The position numbers and the translations under genes are program-made. Source: Dyadobacter sp. CECT 9275 (lineage in GTDB: Bacteria > Bacteroidota > Bacteroidia > Cytophagales > Spirosomataceae). From it: a stretch of 64,000 nt of DNA. Location of the stretch: NCBI RefSeq assembly GCF_907164905.1, contig NZ_CAJRAF010000001.1, forward strand, positions 469,001 through 533,000. The letters are read 5' to 3'. The notes under the pieces are model-generated. The model worked only from the letters and a program-made list of their open reading frames with translations, made no database searches and was not told the origin of the DNA. Positions 27,711 to 37,048 of the stretch are shown piece by piece; positions within the stretch are counted from its first letter, which is position 1, and the number at the start of each line of letters is the position of its first letter.

Positions 27711-27779
27711 AGCTTTGTGTAATCAGTTCGTGAATCTCCGAGGAGGGCTTTAAGTTTATGTCAGTGAAGTTTGAGGCAC

Positions 27780-28781
27780 TTATTTTTTTGCCTTTGCCAG
27801 TACGCTTTCCAGCGTTACCGTTTTTCCTCCCTGCCGCTTGCTTTCGTCAGCCGCTTCCATAAATGTAAATATCTCTATGGTTTCCTCGGGTGTTACAGGA
27901 ACCTCACCAGTCTTAAAATATTTGATAATGTCGGCTAAAAGTGGTTCGTAGCCTGCATAAGGGCCTAATATCTTGTTGCCCGTCTGCGTAAAGACCGTGC
28001 CGCCGTAGTCGTGTTTTCCTGTACGGGTGCCGCGGAAGGTTCCGGTGCGCCCGTCCGCCCATATTCCCACTACGATGTCCGTATTAGGGGTATTGACCCT
28101 GGTGACGGTCTTACAGCCAGTACCCATTACTGTATATAAGGCTTCAACGCCATGGATACCGTACCAGAAAAGGTCAGGGTGCGTTTTTTCCAGTACAGCG
28201 GGGCTGAAGGTATCTGCCCCCACTACTTTGGATTTATCTATTGACTCAAGTCCTTTGATGTACCGGAGCGAAGAAGCGGAGAAAATAGGTATTTTATATT
28301 TTTTTGAAGCCTCGAAAATAGCAAGGGTGTCTGCCAGAGATGCCGCCACTGGTTTGTCAATAAACATTCTTTTTCCAGCCTTGAGGACTTCCGTAGCCTG
28401 TTCCAGATGCAGCCTTCCATCATTGGTTTCCAGTAGTACAACGTCCACTTTCGACAGAAGTTCTTTGATGGAGCTGGTAATTTCCACACCCATTTTTTTG
28501 ACTTCCTCAATGTACCCGGGAATCCTTTTGGTACTTGTTTCAATATCCTTGCTTCCGTAAGGATAGGCCGCAACAACTTTGTAACCGTCAAAAACCGGGT
28601 CGGGCTGTTCTGCGTTGAGGGCTTTGGTAAATGCAATACTGTGAGAGGTGTCCAGGCCAATGATACCTACCCGCTTTCCGTCTGCATTGGAAGCGAAAAC
28701 GGGAAAAGAATTGACAAAGCCAAGTCCTGCGCCTGCCATGATGGATGATTGAACAAATTTCCTGCGGCTAAAAGTTGTCAT
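27780..28781 (-). CDS. Tat-signal Gfo/Idh/MocA-family oxidoreductase
   Basis: 333 aa NAD(P)-dependent oxidoreductase. A twin-arginine leader (FSRRKFVQSS then MAGAGLGF) precedes the Rossmann strand RVGIIGLDTSHS, in which the usual GxGxxG is degraded to GLDTSH, a variant common in exported bacterial members. DKPVA (the family's EKP-type motif) and a C-terminal alpha/beta domain follow. Its promoter region contains the LacI-type palindrome at 28828-28844, and the LacI gene lies directly upstream. The substrate is unknown; it probably oxidises a cyclitol or sugar ring. Confidence 0.82.
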   Translation of the reverse strand: MTTFSRRKFVQSSIMAGAGLGFVNSFPVFASNADGKRVGIIGLDTSHSIAFTKALNAEQPDPVFDGYKVVAAYPYGSKDIETSTKRIPGYIEEVKKMGVEITSSIKELLSKVDVVLLETNDGRLHLEQATEVLKAGKRMFIDKPVAASLADTLAIFEASKKYKIPIFSASSLRYIKGLESIDKSKVVGADTFSPAVLEKTHPDLFWYGIHGVEALYTVMGTGCKTVTRVNTPNTDIVVGIWADGRTGTFRGTRTGKHDYGGTVFTQTGNKILGPYAGYEPLLADIIKYFKTGEVPVTPEETIEIFTFMEAADESKRQGGKTVTLESVLAKAKK

Positions 28782-28827
28782 CTTGGAGAAATGTAAATGG
28801 GTTAGGAATAATCAGTAAGACCAATGA

Positions 28828-28844
28828 TTTCGGGTACGTACCCG
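28828..28844. promoter_or_regulatory. Second copy of the LacI-type palindrome
   Basis: TTTCGGGTACGTACCCG, identical over 17 bases to 8860-8876, with the 14-bp perfect palindrome CGGGTACGTACCCG at 28831-28844. It lies 47 bp upstream of the oxidoreductase start and 118 bp past the end of the LacI gene. Confidence 0.65.
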
Positions 28845-28961
28845 TAAATATACAAACAATTTAAAATAAAGAAACCTTTGCCCAAAATTGTTTGCTTAAA
28901 ATTTTGGGCAAATCTGTTTTTCAAATATTATGTTTCGATAATTGAGGAAAGTCCATCCGGA

Positions 28962-30020
28962 TTAATTTTGATAAAAGGCCTGGTTCTCCTTTGTAATAAT
29001 ATCAATCGGCATGAAATGCACTTTTTCCTGGCTGCTTCCCACCACAAGAGACTGGTATAACGTCATGATCCCGCGATAGCCCTGGTCTTCTGGTTTATGG
29101 CAGATCAGAAAATCAATGTTACCGGCGTTCAGGTGAGCAATGTTTTCGTCCAGAAAATCATAACCCACCAGCGGGATATGTGTTTTCTGACTATTGTGGA
29201 GGAAAGTTGCAACAGAGAAAACACGCGAATTGGTGACAAATATGGCCTCAAAATCCTTGTGAAGATGCAATACGTATGTCATGTGCCGTGCCACGGACAG
29301 GTAGTCGGTATCACGGATGTCAATCCGGACGATTTCATTCTTGAGATTGTGATCCTTGAAATATCCCCTGAAACCTTCTTCAATCTGTAGATAATTGTAG
29401 TTTTCAATTTCTTTGGAAATATTAACGACCAGGATTTTATTATTTGTTTTCAGGCGGTAGGTCAACAGCTTGGCACCTACATAGCCGCTTTGATACAGGT
29501 GGGGGCCAATATAGGAAAGGCTGTTCTGGCCCGGAATGTCGGAGTCAATGAAAACATACGGGATTTTGGATTTATCACAATCCTCCACAAAGCTGACCGA
29601 CTGTTCCACGAATGCAGGGGCGAGTAACACCCCGTTCACATTCTTTTCCAGCAGCGCTTTCGCCTCTGAAATGAAAGAAGCCCGGTCGTTGAGGTCAAAA
29701 AAGGAGTATTGCAGCACTACACCGTAATTTTTGATCTCAGCTTCGGCCCGCTGGATTCCTTTTAAAGGCGCTTCCCAGAAAGCGGTTTCGTTGGATACCC
29801 TCGGCAGCAAAACACCGATGGTAATAATTTTTCTGGAAGCCAGCCTGCTGGCCAGTATGTTCGGCTGGTAGTCCAGCTCCTTTATAATCTCGTTGATTTT
29901 CTTACGGGTTTTTTCCGAAACTCCTGTCCGGTTATGGATAACCCTGTCCACCGTAGCGATGGATACGTTGGCCCGTCGCGCTATTTCTTTAACTCCGTAA
30001 AGTGTATTCTCTTTGTCCAT
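28962..30020 (-). CDS. LacI-family transcriptional regulator
   Basis: 352 aa regulator. Residues about 7-55 form the LacI helix-turn-helix (YGVKEIARRANVSIATVDRVIH...GVSEKTRKKI) with the hinge helix ILASRLASRK, followed by a periplasmic-binding-protein-like sensor domain (GVLLPRVSNETAF onward). It is followed by the oxidoreductase and transporter genes on the same strand, with the shared palindrome in between. It is the only LacI-type gene in the window and so the best candidate to bind both copies, which would link this locus to the 8.8-kb operon. Confidence 0.92.
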   Translation of the reverse strand: MDKENTLYGVKEIARRANVSIATVDRVIHNRTGVSEKTRKKINEIIKELDYQPNILASRLASRKIITIGVLLPRVSNETAFWEAPLKGIQRAEAEIKNYGVVLQYSFFDLNDRASFISEAKALLEKNVNGVLLAPAFVEQSVSFVEDCDKSKIPYVFIDSDIPGQNSLSYIGPHLYQSGYVGAKLLTYRLKTNNKILVVNISKEIENYNYLQIEEGFRGYFKDHNLKNEIVRIDIRDTDYLSVARHMTYVLHLHKDFEAIFVTNSRVFSVATFLHNSQKTHIPLVGYDFLDENIAHLNAGNIDFLICHKPEDQGYRGIMTLYQSLVVGSSQEKVHFMPIDIITKENQAFYQN

Positions 30021-30583
30021 CGAGGGTTCAATTACCGGCGATTTCCGGAACGAAATAAGTAAAAATGCCGTGTGCCCGGCTCAATATCAGATCATAAAGC
30101 ACCCTGCTTTTTCCCGAAAGTAGAATATCGTCAACAAATTAGCAAAATCTGCGGGGCAAAGCCGGTTGTATTATGAAGGCTTTTGATGCAGAAATATAAT
30201 GAAAGACCAATGGATTTAACAAGAAAGTTATGGATAAAGGAGGGTGAGACGCATAAGGAAAAGGTAAGGACGGCTGATAGATCTTTTTCACGATTGCCGG
30301 TTACTATTTCTCATATCTTACCGTCCCGGTACTACTTAAAGGGATTAGTTCAGGCGTCTTATTCTACTTTTCCAGTTTACAGAGACAATATCTCCCTGTT
30401 GTGTATGGTCAATAATCGCATGTATCCTTTGGGAACCTAAATGCCAGGTGAGATGGTAGAAACGAAGGAAAATGGCCTTCTGATAAGAATCGTGTAGTTT
30501 TAATTCTAAAAATAGCGGTTGATATTCCTCATTGGTTCGCTTTTGCGATCCTTTGGTTTTAAATTTGATGTAACATTAATGCT
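30021..30583. other. 563-bp divergent non-coding region
   Basis: Lies between the LacI gene (minus) and the first sulfatase (plus). An 85-codon frame at 30183-30440 has no recognisable family or coding character, so I leave it out. The sulfatase-proximal end carries a possible Bacteroidota -7 element. Confidence 0.5.
30560..30567 (+). promoter_or_regulatory. Possible -7 element (TAAATTTG) of the sulfatase promoter
   Basis: TAAATTTG matches the Bacteroidota -7 consensus TAnnTTTG exactly and lies 17 bp before the first sulfatase start. No perfect -33 TTTG is at the usual 19-21 bp spacing (a TTCG is), so this is tentative. Confidence 0.35.
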
Positions 30584-32047
30584 ATGCCCAAAATGATGCG
30601 CTCTTCAGTCAGGAGGAAACTTCTTTTGTTTTTAACTATCGCTTTAGTATTCGGCGTTTTCTTAGCCGCCCAGCAGGAAAACGTACCGGCTAAAACACCC
30701 AATATTGTAATATTTTTTATAGATGATCTGGGTTATGGCGACCTGTCGGCTTACGGAGCACTAGGTTATAAAACACCCAATCTGGATAAAATGGCGGCTG
30801 AGGGAACCCGATTCACCAATTTCATGGCTGCTCAGGCGGTTTGCAGCGCCTCCAGGGCCGCGCTTTTGACGGGTTGTTATCCCAATCGGCTGGGGTTGTC
30901 GGGCGCCCTGGGGCCAGAATCCAAAATAGGACTCAACCCTGACGAAGAAACCATTGCCGAGGTGGTGAAGCAAAAGGGATATGCTACAGGGATTTTCGGG
31001 AAATGGCATCTGGGAAGCAAGGAGGATTTTTTGCCTCTGCAACAGGGTTTTGACGAATATTATGGCATACCTTATTCGCATGATATGTGGCCGCTGCACC
31101 CCTTCCAGGCCAGAGCCAAGTACCCGCCTTTGTACTGGATTAATGGAAACCAGCAGGACCAACCCATCAGAGATCTGGAAGATGCCAGCCAGCTGACGCC
31201 CAGGATAACCGGAAAGGCAGTGGAATTTATCAGGCGCAATAAAAACAAGCCTTTCTTTTTATACATACCCCATCCACTGCCGCATGTACCGTTGGCAGCT
31301 TCTTCAAAGTTTAAGGGAAAAAGTGAAAGAGGTATTTTCGGAGATGTGCTGATGGAACTGGACTGGTCTGTCGGGGAGATTATGAAGGAGTTAAATGCAC
31401 AGGGACTGGACAATAATACACTGGTCATTTTTACCAGTGACAACGGTCCATGGCTCAATTATGGAGATCATGCCGGCTCGTCCGGGGGCTTTCGCGAAGG
31501 CAAAGGTACATCGTTTGAAGGCGGGCAGCGGGAACCCTGTATCATGCGTTGGCCGGGGGTGGTTCCGGCAGGGAGAGTATGTAATAAGTTACTTTCCACG
31601 CTGGACATACTCCCGACTGTTGCCAAGTTAACAGGGGCCAAATTGCCTGGAAAAAAAATAGACGGGATACCCTTTGTTGACTTACTGCGAGGCGACGAAA
31701 GTAAGAATCCTCGGGAAAGCTTTTTATATTATTACCGGAAAAACAGTCTGGAGGCGGTAAGGAAACATAACTGGAAACTTGTTTTTGAACACCCGGGCCG
31801 CATGTATGAAGGGCAGCTGCCAGGGAAGAACGGCCAGCCGGGAGCAGCTCCGGAAGATCATTTATATCCTAAGGCCCTTTATAACCTTACCCGTGACCCC
31901 GGCGAGCGGTACAATGTTCTGGAACAAAATCCGGAAATAGTGGCGGAGCTGGAGCAGATAGCCGAAGCCGCCAGAGAGGATCTTGGCGATGATCTTCAGA
32001 AAAGGACCGGAAAAAATGTAAGAGAGGCCGGAAGGGTCAATGACTAA
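30584..32047 (+). CDS. Exported arylsulfatase (CSASR-type)
   Basis: 487 aa type I sulfatase with an N-terminal signal segment. PNIVIFFIDDLGYGD gives metal aspartates D47 and D48. The maturation motif CSASR (C87) followed by ALLTG gives the formylglycine site, with Ala in place of the more usual Pro. GKWHLG and FTSDNGPW supply the remaining active-site residues. All are present, so it should be active once C87 is converted by a formylglycine-generating enzyme; one is encoded at 48.7 kb. First of three sulfatase genes in a row on this strand. Confidence 0.92.
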   Translation: MPKMMRSSVRRKLLLFLTIALVFGVFLAAQQENVPAKTPNIVIFFIDDLGYGDLSAYGALGYKTPNLDKMAAEGTRFTNFMAAQAVCSASRAALLTGCYPNRLGLSGALGPESKIGLNPDEETIAEVVKQKGYATGIFGKWHLGSKEDFLPLQQGFDEYYGIPYSHDMWPLHPFQARAKYPPLYWINGNQQDQPIRDLEDASQLTPRITGKAVEFIRRNKNKPFFLYIPHPLPHVPLAASSKFKGKSERGIFGDVLMELDWSVGEIMKELNAQGLDNNTLVIFTSDNGPWLNYGDHAGSSGGFREGKGTSFEGGQREPCIMRWPGVVPAGRVCNKLLSTLDILPTVAKLTGAKLPGKKIDGIPFVDLLRGDESKNPRESFLYYYRKNSLEAVRKHNWKLVFEHPGRMYEGQLPGKNGQPGAAPEDHLYPKALYNLTRDPGERYNVLEQNPEIVAELEQIAEAAREDLGDDLQKRTGKNVREAGRVND

Positions 32048-32149
32048 AAAAGGAAGGTGCTAATTTGGATTTTTAGTTTCAGCGGGAAGACTGTGCGAGC
32101 AGTTGTTCCGTTTTATAAAAAGGAATAAACAGTAAACCGGCTCAAGAAG

Positions 32150-33616
32150 GTGAAAAATTTCAAAGGATTTTTAACAGGGAATATTTTACAGAATGCAGTA
32201 CTGGTTGTGACGATGTTAATGCCCAGTGCAGGGAAGGCTCAGAAAGCGGGAGAAAGGCCGAATATTGTGCTGATTCTTGCGGATGATCTCGGGTATGGCG
32301 ACGTTGGTTTTAATGGGCAAAAACTCATTAAAACCCCCAATATAGACAGGCTTGCCCGCGAAGGCGTTATCTTTTCACAGTTTTATGCAGGCACCAGTGT
32401 GTGTGCACCGTCACGTTCTTCGCTGTTGAGCGGCAAACATACCGGGCATACCTATATCCGTGGTAATAAAAGTGTTGAACCCGAAGGACAGGAACCCATA
32501 GCGGATTCTGTGCTCACAATTGCGGAAGTATTGAAGAAAGCAGGATACAATACCGGGGCGTTTGGTAAGTGGGGCCTGGGGCCGGTAGGTTCAGAGGGTG
32601 ATCCTGTCAAACAGGGTTTTGATCGGTTTTACGGGTACAATTGCCAGAGCCGGGCGCACCGTTATTATCCTGACCACCTTTGGGATAATCAGCAAAGGGT
32701 AGAGCTGAAAGGGAATCAGAACCTGCACAAAACGCAAGAATTTGCCCCGGATCTGATCCATGCCAAGGCGCTGGAATTTGTGGATAAACAAGCAGCCGGA
32801 CAGCCTTTTTTTCTTTTTCTTCCCTATACCCTGCCGCATGCTGAACTGGTAGTGCCTGATGACGAGCTGTTCCATCTCTATAAGGATAAGTTCGAAGAGA
32901 AACCGTATCAAGGCGCGGATTATGGCCCTCACGCCAGCAATGGCGGATATGCCTCTCAAAAGTACCCGCATGCTACCTTTGCTGCCATGGTTGCACGTTT
33001 GGACAGATATGTAGGCGAAGTACTCGACAAACTTAAGGCTAAGGGAATAGATAAAAACACGCTGGTAATTTTTACGAGCGATAACGGACCTCATCAGGAA
33101 GGAGGCGCGGATCCTGCCTTTTTTAACAGCAGCGGAGGTTTCAGGGGAATTAAAAGAGATTTATATGAAGGCGGAGTACGCGAACCATTCGTTGCCAGGT
33201 GGCCTGGTACGGTAAAACCCAATACCAAAAATGAATACATCGGAGCATTCTGGGACCTGCTTCCGACTTTCGCCGAACTGGCAGGAGTCAAAGTTGAGAA
33301 ACCTGTGGATGGTATTTCTTTTACAGCAGCGTTAACAGGTAAAGGAATCCAAAAGGCGCACGATTACCTCTACTGGGAATTTCATGAGCAGGGTGGCAAA
33401 CAGGCTGTCCGGCAGGGAAACTGGAAGGCGGTCCGGTTAAAGGCGGCAGGAAATCCGGATGGGGTGGTAGAACTCTACGATTTAGCTCAGGACCCGGCAG
33501 AAACCAAAAACATTGCGCTGCGTTTTCCTGAAAAAGCCAAGGAACTCGGGCAAATCATGAACCGGGCGCATGTCCGTTCTGTCATTTTTCCTTTCGGGAG
33601 TCTTTCTACCAATTAA
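32150..33616 (+). CDS. Exported arylsulfatase (CAPSR-type)
   Basis: 488 aa type I sulfatase starting at GTG; the next ATG would remove the signal peptide. The leader (residues 1-30, ending AGKA) is followed by PNIVLILADDLGYGD (D45, D46), the formylglycine motif CAPSR (C85) with SLLSG, GKWGLG and FTSDNGP. It follows the previous sulfatase by 102 bp. The C-terminus ends in the usual four-stranded subdomain (RQGNWKAVRL, YDLAQDPAETKNIA). It is similar to the A-type sulfatases that act on sulfated sugars in Bacteroidota; the exact linkage cannot be read from the sequence. Confidence 0.92.
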   Translation: MKNFKGFLTGNILQNAVLVVTMLMPSAGKAQKAGERPNIVLILADDLGYGDVGFNGQKLIKTPNIDRLAREGVIFSQFYAGTSVCAPSRSSLLSGKHTGHTYIRGNKSVEPEGQEPIADSVLTIAEVLKKAGYNTGAFGKWGLGPVGSEGDPVKQGFDRFYGYNCQSRAHRYYPDHLWDNQQRVELKGNQNLHKTQEFAPDLIHAKALEFVDKQAAGQPFFLFLPYTLPHAELVVPDDELFHLYKDKFEEKPYQGADYGPHASNGGYASQKYPHATFAAMVARLDRYVGEVLDKLKAKGIDKNTLVIFTSDNGPHQEGGADPAFFNSSGGFRGIKRDLYEGGVREPFVARWPGTVKPNTKNEYIGAFWDLLPTFAELAGVKVEKPVDGISFTAALTGKGIQKAHDYLYWEFHEQGGKQAVRQGNWKAVRLKAAGNPDGVVELYDLAQDPAETKNIALRFPEKAKELGQIMNRAHVRSVIFPFGSLSTN

Positions 33617-33705
33617 TGTATATCAGTTATTTATTAAGCATGGCGCTGATACTGCAGATGTATTGGGTCTAGAAGGGTGATATCCTTTGTAATTTTTATC
33701 AGGTT

Positions 33706-35259
33706 ATGTCAAAAACAATGTGCAGGGGTTTTGCTTTTTTAGTTGCTATCCTTCTCATACACTTTACAGGTACTGCCCAAAAAGCGGTAAAACGTCCCAA
33801 CATCATCGTATTTCTGGTAGACGATATGGGGTGGCAAGATACCTCGGTTCCATTCTGGACAAAAACAACCGAATTGAACAAAAGGTACCATACTCCCAAT
33901 ATGCAGCGACTGGCAAAAGAGGGGATGAAGTTCACCAATGCCTATGCTACACCGGTTTGTACACCTTCGAGAGTCAGCCTGATCACAGGAGTAAACGCAG
34001 CACATCACAGGGTTACACACTGGACCTCACCCAATCGGAATACCAATACGGATCATCCGGATACAACGCTCCATTCGGTTCAATGGAACATCAATGGTTT
34101 CAGCCCCGTGGCTGGCGTAGAGCGTACTTTTTATGCGACTCCCCTGCCATCGGTTCTGTCAAACCATGGATATTATACTGTGCTCAGCGGGAAAGCGCAT
34201 TTTGGCTCTGCCGGTACGCCGGGCGCGGTGCCCGAAAACGTGGGTTTCAGGGTGAACATTGCAGGAAGCGAGATAGGTCACCCGGCGAGTTACCTGGGTG
34301 AGAAAAATTACGATCAGCCTGTGAAGGGGAAACCTAGCCGGAATGCTGTAAAGGGACTGGAAAAATACCATGGCACCCGCACTTTCCTGACTGATGCCAT
34401 AACCACGGAAGCCTTAAAGGCACTGGAAAAACCAATAGCTGACAATCAGCCGTTTTTTCTCTATCTCGCTCATTATGCCATACACACACCGCTTAATTCA
34501 GACCAACGTTTTGTAGGTAAATACCTGAAAATGGGGTTGGATACTACGGAGGCTAAATATGCAGCGCTGGTGGAAGGGATGGACAAAAGCCTTGGAGATG
34601 TACTCAACTTCCTGGATCAGCAAAAGGTTGCGGATAATACCGTCATTGTTTTTATGTCTGACAACGGCGGGCTGAGCACTGCCCCCTTACGTGGTGGACA
34701 GGCTTACACGCACAATTTACCTTTGAAAGCCGGAAAAGGATCGGTTTATGAAGGGGGGATACGGGAGCCAATGCTGGTGCGCTGGCCAGGCGTGGTGAAA
34801 CCGAATACCGTTGCTGAACAATATGTGATTATTGAAGATTTCTTCCCTTCGGTACTTGAAATGGCCGGGATTAAAAACCCCGTGCTGGTACAGCGCCCTG
34901 ATGGAAAGAGTTTTGTACCTCTTTTAAAAAATCCTTCTTTAAAAGATCCTGCAAGGGAGCTGATATGGCATCACCCCAATCGCTGGATCACAGAGGAAGG
35001 GCCTCACATACATTGGGCCAGTGCGTTCCGAAAGGGAAACTGGAAGCTGATATATGACTACCGAAATGGGAAACTCGAACTGTACAATCTGAAAATGGAT
35101 ATAGGAGAAACCAGTGATATTGCCTCTCAAAATCCTGTACGGGTGAAGGAATTGGCTGCGCTTTTTACAAAACAGTTACGAAAATATGATGTGCAATGGC
35201 CGGTTTTTAAGTCCACAGGAAAACCGGTACCCTGGCCGGATGAAGTACTGCAGAAGTGA
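33706..35259 (+). CDS. Exported arylsulfatase (CTPSR-type)
   Basis: 517 aa type I sulfatase with signal peptide (cleavage near GTAQ). Active-site elements: PNIIVFLVDDMGWQD (D39, D40), CTPSR (C85) with SLITG, SGKAHFG, and FMSDNGG. It follows the second sulfatase by 89 bp. The N-terminal half carries a longer insert around residues 95-150 than the other two, so it belongs to a different subfamily. Its last residues are about 70 bp before a convergent gene. Met5 (33718) is an alternative start. Confidence 0.92.
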   Translation: MSKTMCRGFAFLVAILLIHFTGTAQKAVKRPNIIVFLVDDMGWQDTSVPFWTKTTELNKRYHTPNMQRLAKEGMKFTNAYATPVCTPSRVSLITGVNAAHHRVTHWTSPNRNTNTDHPDTTLHSVQWNINGFSPVAGVERTFYATPLPSVLSNHGYYTVLSGKAHFGSAGTPGAVPENVGFRVNIAGSEIGHPASYLGEKNYDQPVKGKPSRNAVKGLEKYHGTRTFLTDAITTEALKALEKPIADNQPFFLYLAHYAIHTPLNSDQRFVGKYLKMGLDTTEAKYAALVEGMDKSLGDVLNFLDQQKVADNTVIVFMSDNGGLSTAPLRGGQAYTHNLPLKAGKGSVYEGGIREPMLVRWPGVVKPNTVAEQYVIIEDFFPSVLEMAGIKNPVLVQRPDGKSFVPLLKNPSLKDPARELIWHHPNRWITEEGPHIHWASAFRKGNWKLIYDYRNGKLELYNLKMDIGETSDIASQNPVRVKELAALFTKQLRKYDVQWPVFKSTGKPVPWPDEVLQK

Positions 35260-35335
35260 CCATAGACCAAGTGCTGTTGGGAGCACTATGAGATTTTCCT
35301 GCGGGGAAACTCAACCTGTCACTTCTGATAGAGAT

Positions 35336-35800
35336 TCAGTCCTTTTGACCGGCCTTGGCTTTGCCTTTTTCTGAGAGCGCGTGTAAGCTGGAACGCGTCA
35401 TGGTTTTGATAAGATCGACTTTTTTAAATCTCAGGGCACTCCAGTCTTCATCAATGGCCACCATCCGCACGGGTTCCAGGTCAAAACTTCCCATGACAGC
35501 CCAGCCGTTATCACGGTTGAAATCAGCTTTATATTTTTTGGAGGTTCCCTTGGGATAACACATCCAGATGACGGCATCTGCCTTAAGTAACGGGCCTAGC
35601 TGGGGGATAATGGTGTCGATTTCCGTTTGCCGGGTTACGAAGACCAGGATAAAGCCGATGGACGTGATACCTTCAGCTGATCGGATGATCGTCGCTTCCG
35701 GGCGGATACACGCTATATTTTCTTCGAAGGATGCAGGGCTGTTAAGTACTACTACTTCTTTCTGGTCCTTAAGATTAAGTTTTTTAAAAACAGTATCCAT
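35336..35800 (-). CDS. DUF3052-like conserved hypothetical protein
   Basis: About 154 aa soluble protein from the preferred start (MDTVFKKLNLKDQK); the frame stays open to 35863 with 21 extra N-terminal residues that look untypical. Recognisable features are FKKLNLKDQKEVVVLNSP, MCYPKGTSKKYK and the late DEDWSALRF, a signature of the DUF3052-type family. No signal peptide or metal site is visible. It is monocistronic and convergent with the sulfatase genes. Function unknown. Confidence 0.7.
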   Translation of the reverse strand: MDTVFKKLNLKDQKEVVVLNSPASFEENIACIRPEATIIRSAEGITSIGFILVFVTRQTEIDTIIPQLGPLLKADAVIWMCYPKGTSKKYKADFNRDNGWAVMGSFDLEPVRMVAIDEDWSALRFKKVDLIKTMTRSSLHALSEKGKAKAGQKD

Positions 35801-35998
35801 ATGGTATCTTGATCTGGATGATTTATTTAAAACATACTGTTTGAAACGCTGTGTTTTTACCAAATTTTTAACCGCCCTTCCAGCCTTCGGAACAAAATTA
35901 GAAACGGAACCTCATTTTTTTAAAGGTGTAACCCGTCGATTTTAAGGGGTATTTGAGACAAAAATCTTACATTAGAACCAAAAATCCCGATCAGAATT

Positions 35999-36955
35999 AT
36001 GATTACTCTTGGATTATTGCTAACAAGACAACATCGTTTACTAAGTGTAGCAGCCATTCTGGACGTTTTTGAATCTGTGAACCGGTTTTGTGAAAAAGAA
36101 GGAAAAGCGCCTTCGTTTGACATACATGTGGTTACGCAGGTGAAGGAACACACACTTCCTGGAAACTATCGTATGGGCTCGTTACCCCGGGACAAAATGG
36201 ATATCATTTTCATCCCTGCTTTTGCCGCCGATGATATCCAGACGGCAATCCAGGAGAATACGGCCTGTATTCCCTGGCTCCGGGAACAGTACAGTCTGGG
36301 AGCGGAACTTGCCAGCTTTTGTACCGGTGCGTTTTTACTGGCCGCTACGGGCTTGTTAAATGGCAAAAGAGCAACCACCCACATAGATGCCATGATGTCT
36401 TTTTCCAATGCTTTTCCGCAGGTCAGGCTGGAAGGACATTCGGTGGTAACGGAAGACAACGGCATTTATACCAGCGGAGGTGCTACCAGCAGCTTTCATC
36501 TGATGCTCCATCTGATACAATGTTATTGCGGGAGGGATATGGCTTTGCGTATTGCCAAAATGTTTGCAATAGATATGGATAGGGTGCAGCAATCCTACTT
36601 CGGGACGTTCACACCAGCACAAACGCATGGGGACCAGCTGGTGGTAATGGCCCAAAAGAAAATAGAGGCGGGGTATACCAGGACAACAACTATTGAAGAG
36701 ATCATACAGGATTTACCTGCCAGCCGCAGAAACGTAGTACGCCGCTTTAAACATGCCACTGGGGTGACACCCATAGAATATCTGCAGAAAACCCGGATAG
36801 AGGCGGCTAAAAAGTTGCTGGAACACACAGATCAGAGCGTGATGGAAATTATGCTCAGTACCGGATATAATGACCTCAAGGCATTCCGGCAACTATTCAA
36901 AAAAACGGCGGGGATAACACCAAAGGAGTACCGGGAGAAGTTCAACAGGGTATAA
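35999..36955 (+). CDS. GlxA-type AraC-family regulator with DJ-1/PfpI-like domain
   Basis: 318 aa regulator. Residues 1-190 form a DJ-1/PfpI-like amidotransferase fold, with the elbow ASFCTGAFLLAATGLLNG carrying a Cys in the nucleophile position; residues about 215-318 form the AraC DNA-binding domain (TTIEEIIQDLPASRRNVVRRFKHATGVTPIEYLQ and the second helix-turn-helix ending TAGITPKEYR). Such proteins act as sensors coupled to transcription. Nothing in the neighbourhood pairs with it clearly; the genes upstream and downstream are unrelated. Confidence 0.9.
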   Translation: MITLGLLLTRQHRLLSVAAILDVFESVNRFCEKEGKAPSFDIHVVTQVKEHTLPGNYRMGSLPRDKMDIIFIPAFAADDIQTAIQENTACIPWLREQYSLGAELASFCTGAFLLAATGLLNGKRATTHIDAMMSFSNAFPQVRLEGHSVVTEDNGIYTSGGATSSFHLMLHLIQCYCGRDMALRIAKMFAIDMDRVQQSYFGTFTPAQTHGDQLVVMAQKKIEAGYTRTTTIEEIIQDLPASRRNVVRRFKHATGVTPIEYLQKTRIEAAKKLLEHTDQSVMEIMLSTGYNDLKAFRQLFKKTAGITPKEYREKFNRV

Positions 36956-37048
36956 TATCCGCCTGGCACAGTGCATTTTAATTGATGGGGAAAACGTCAA
37001 TATGAATCCGTAGCATGTTAAATACAGTCTTTCAAATAAATTGGTAAA

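Noticed and set aside
30183..30440. 85-codon plus-strand frame before the first sulfatase
   Set aside because: No family resemblance, irregular composition, no linked gene; likely chance frame in the divergent region.
35270..35287. 6-bp hairpin (AGTGCT/AGCACT) after the third sulfatase
   Set aside because: Stem too short and no T-run; insufficient for a terminator.
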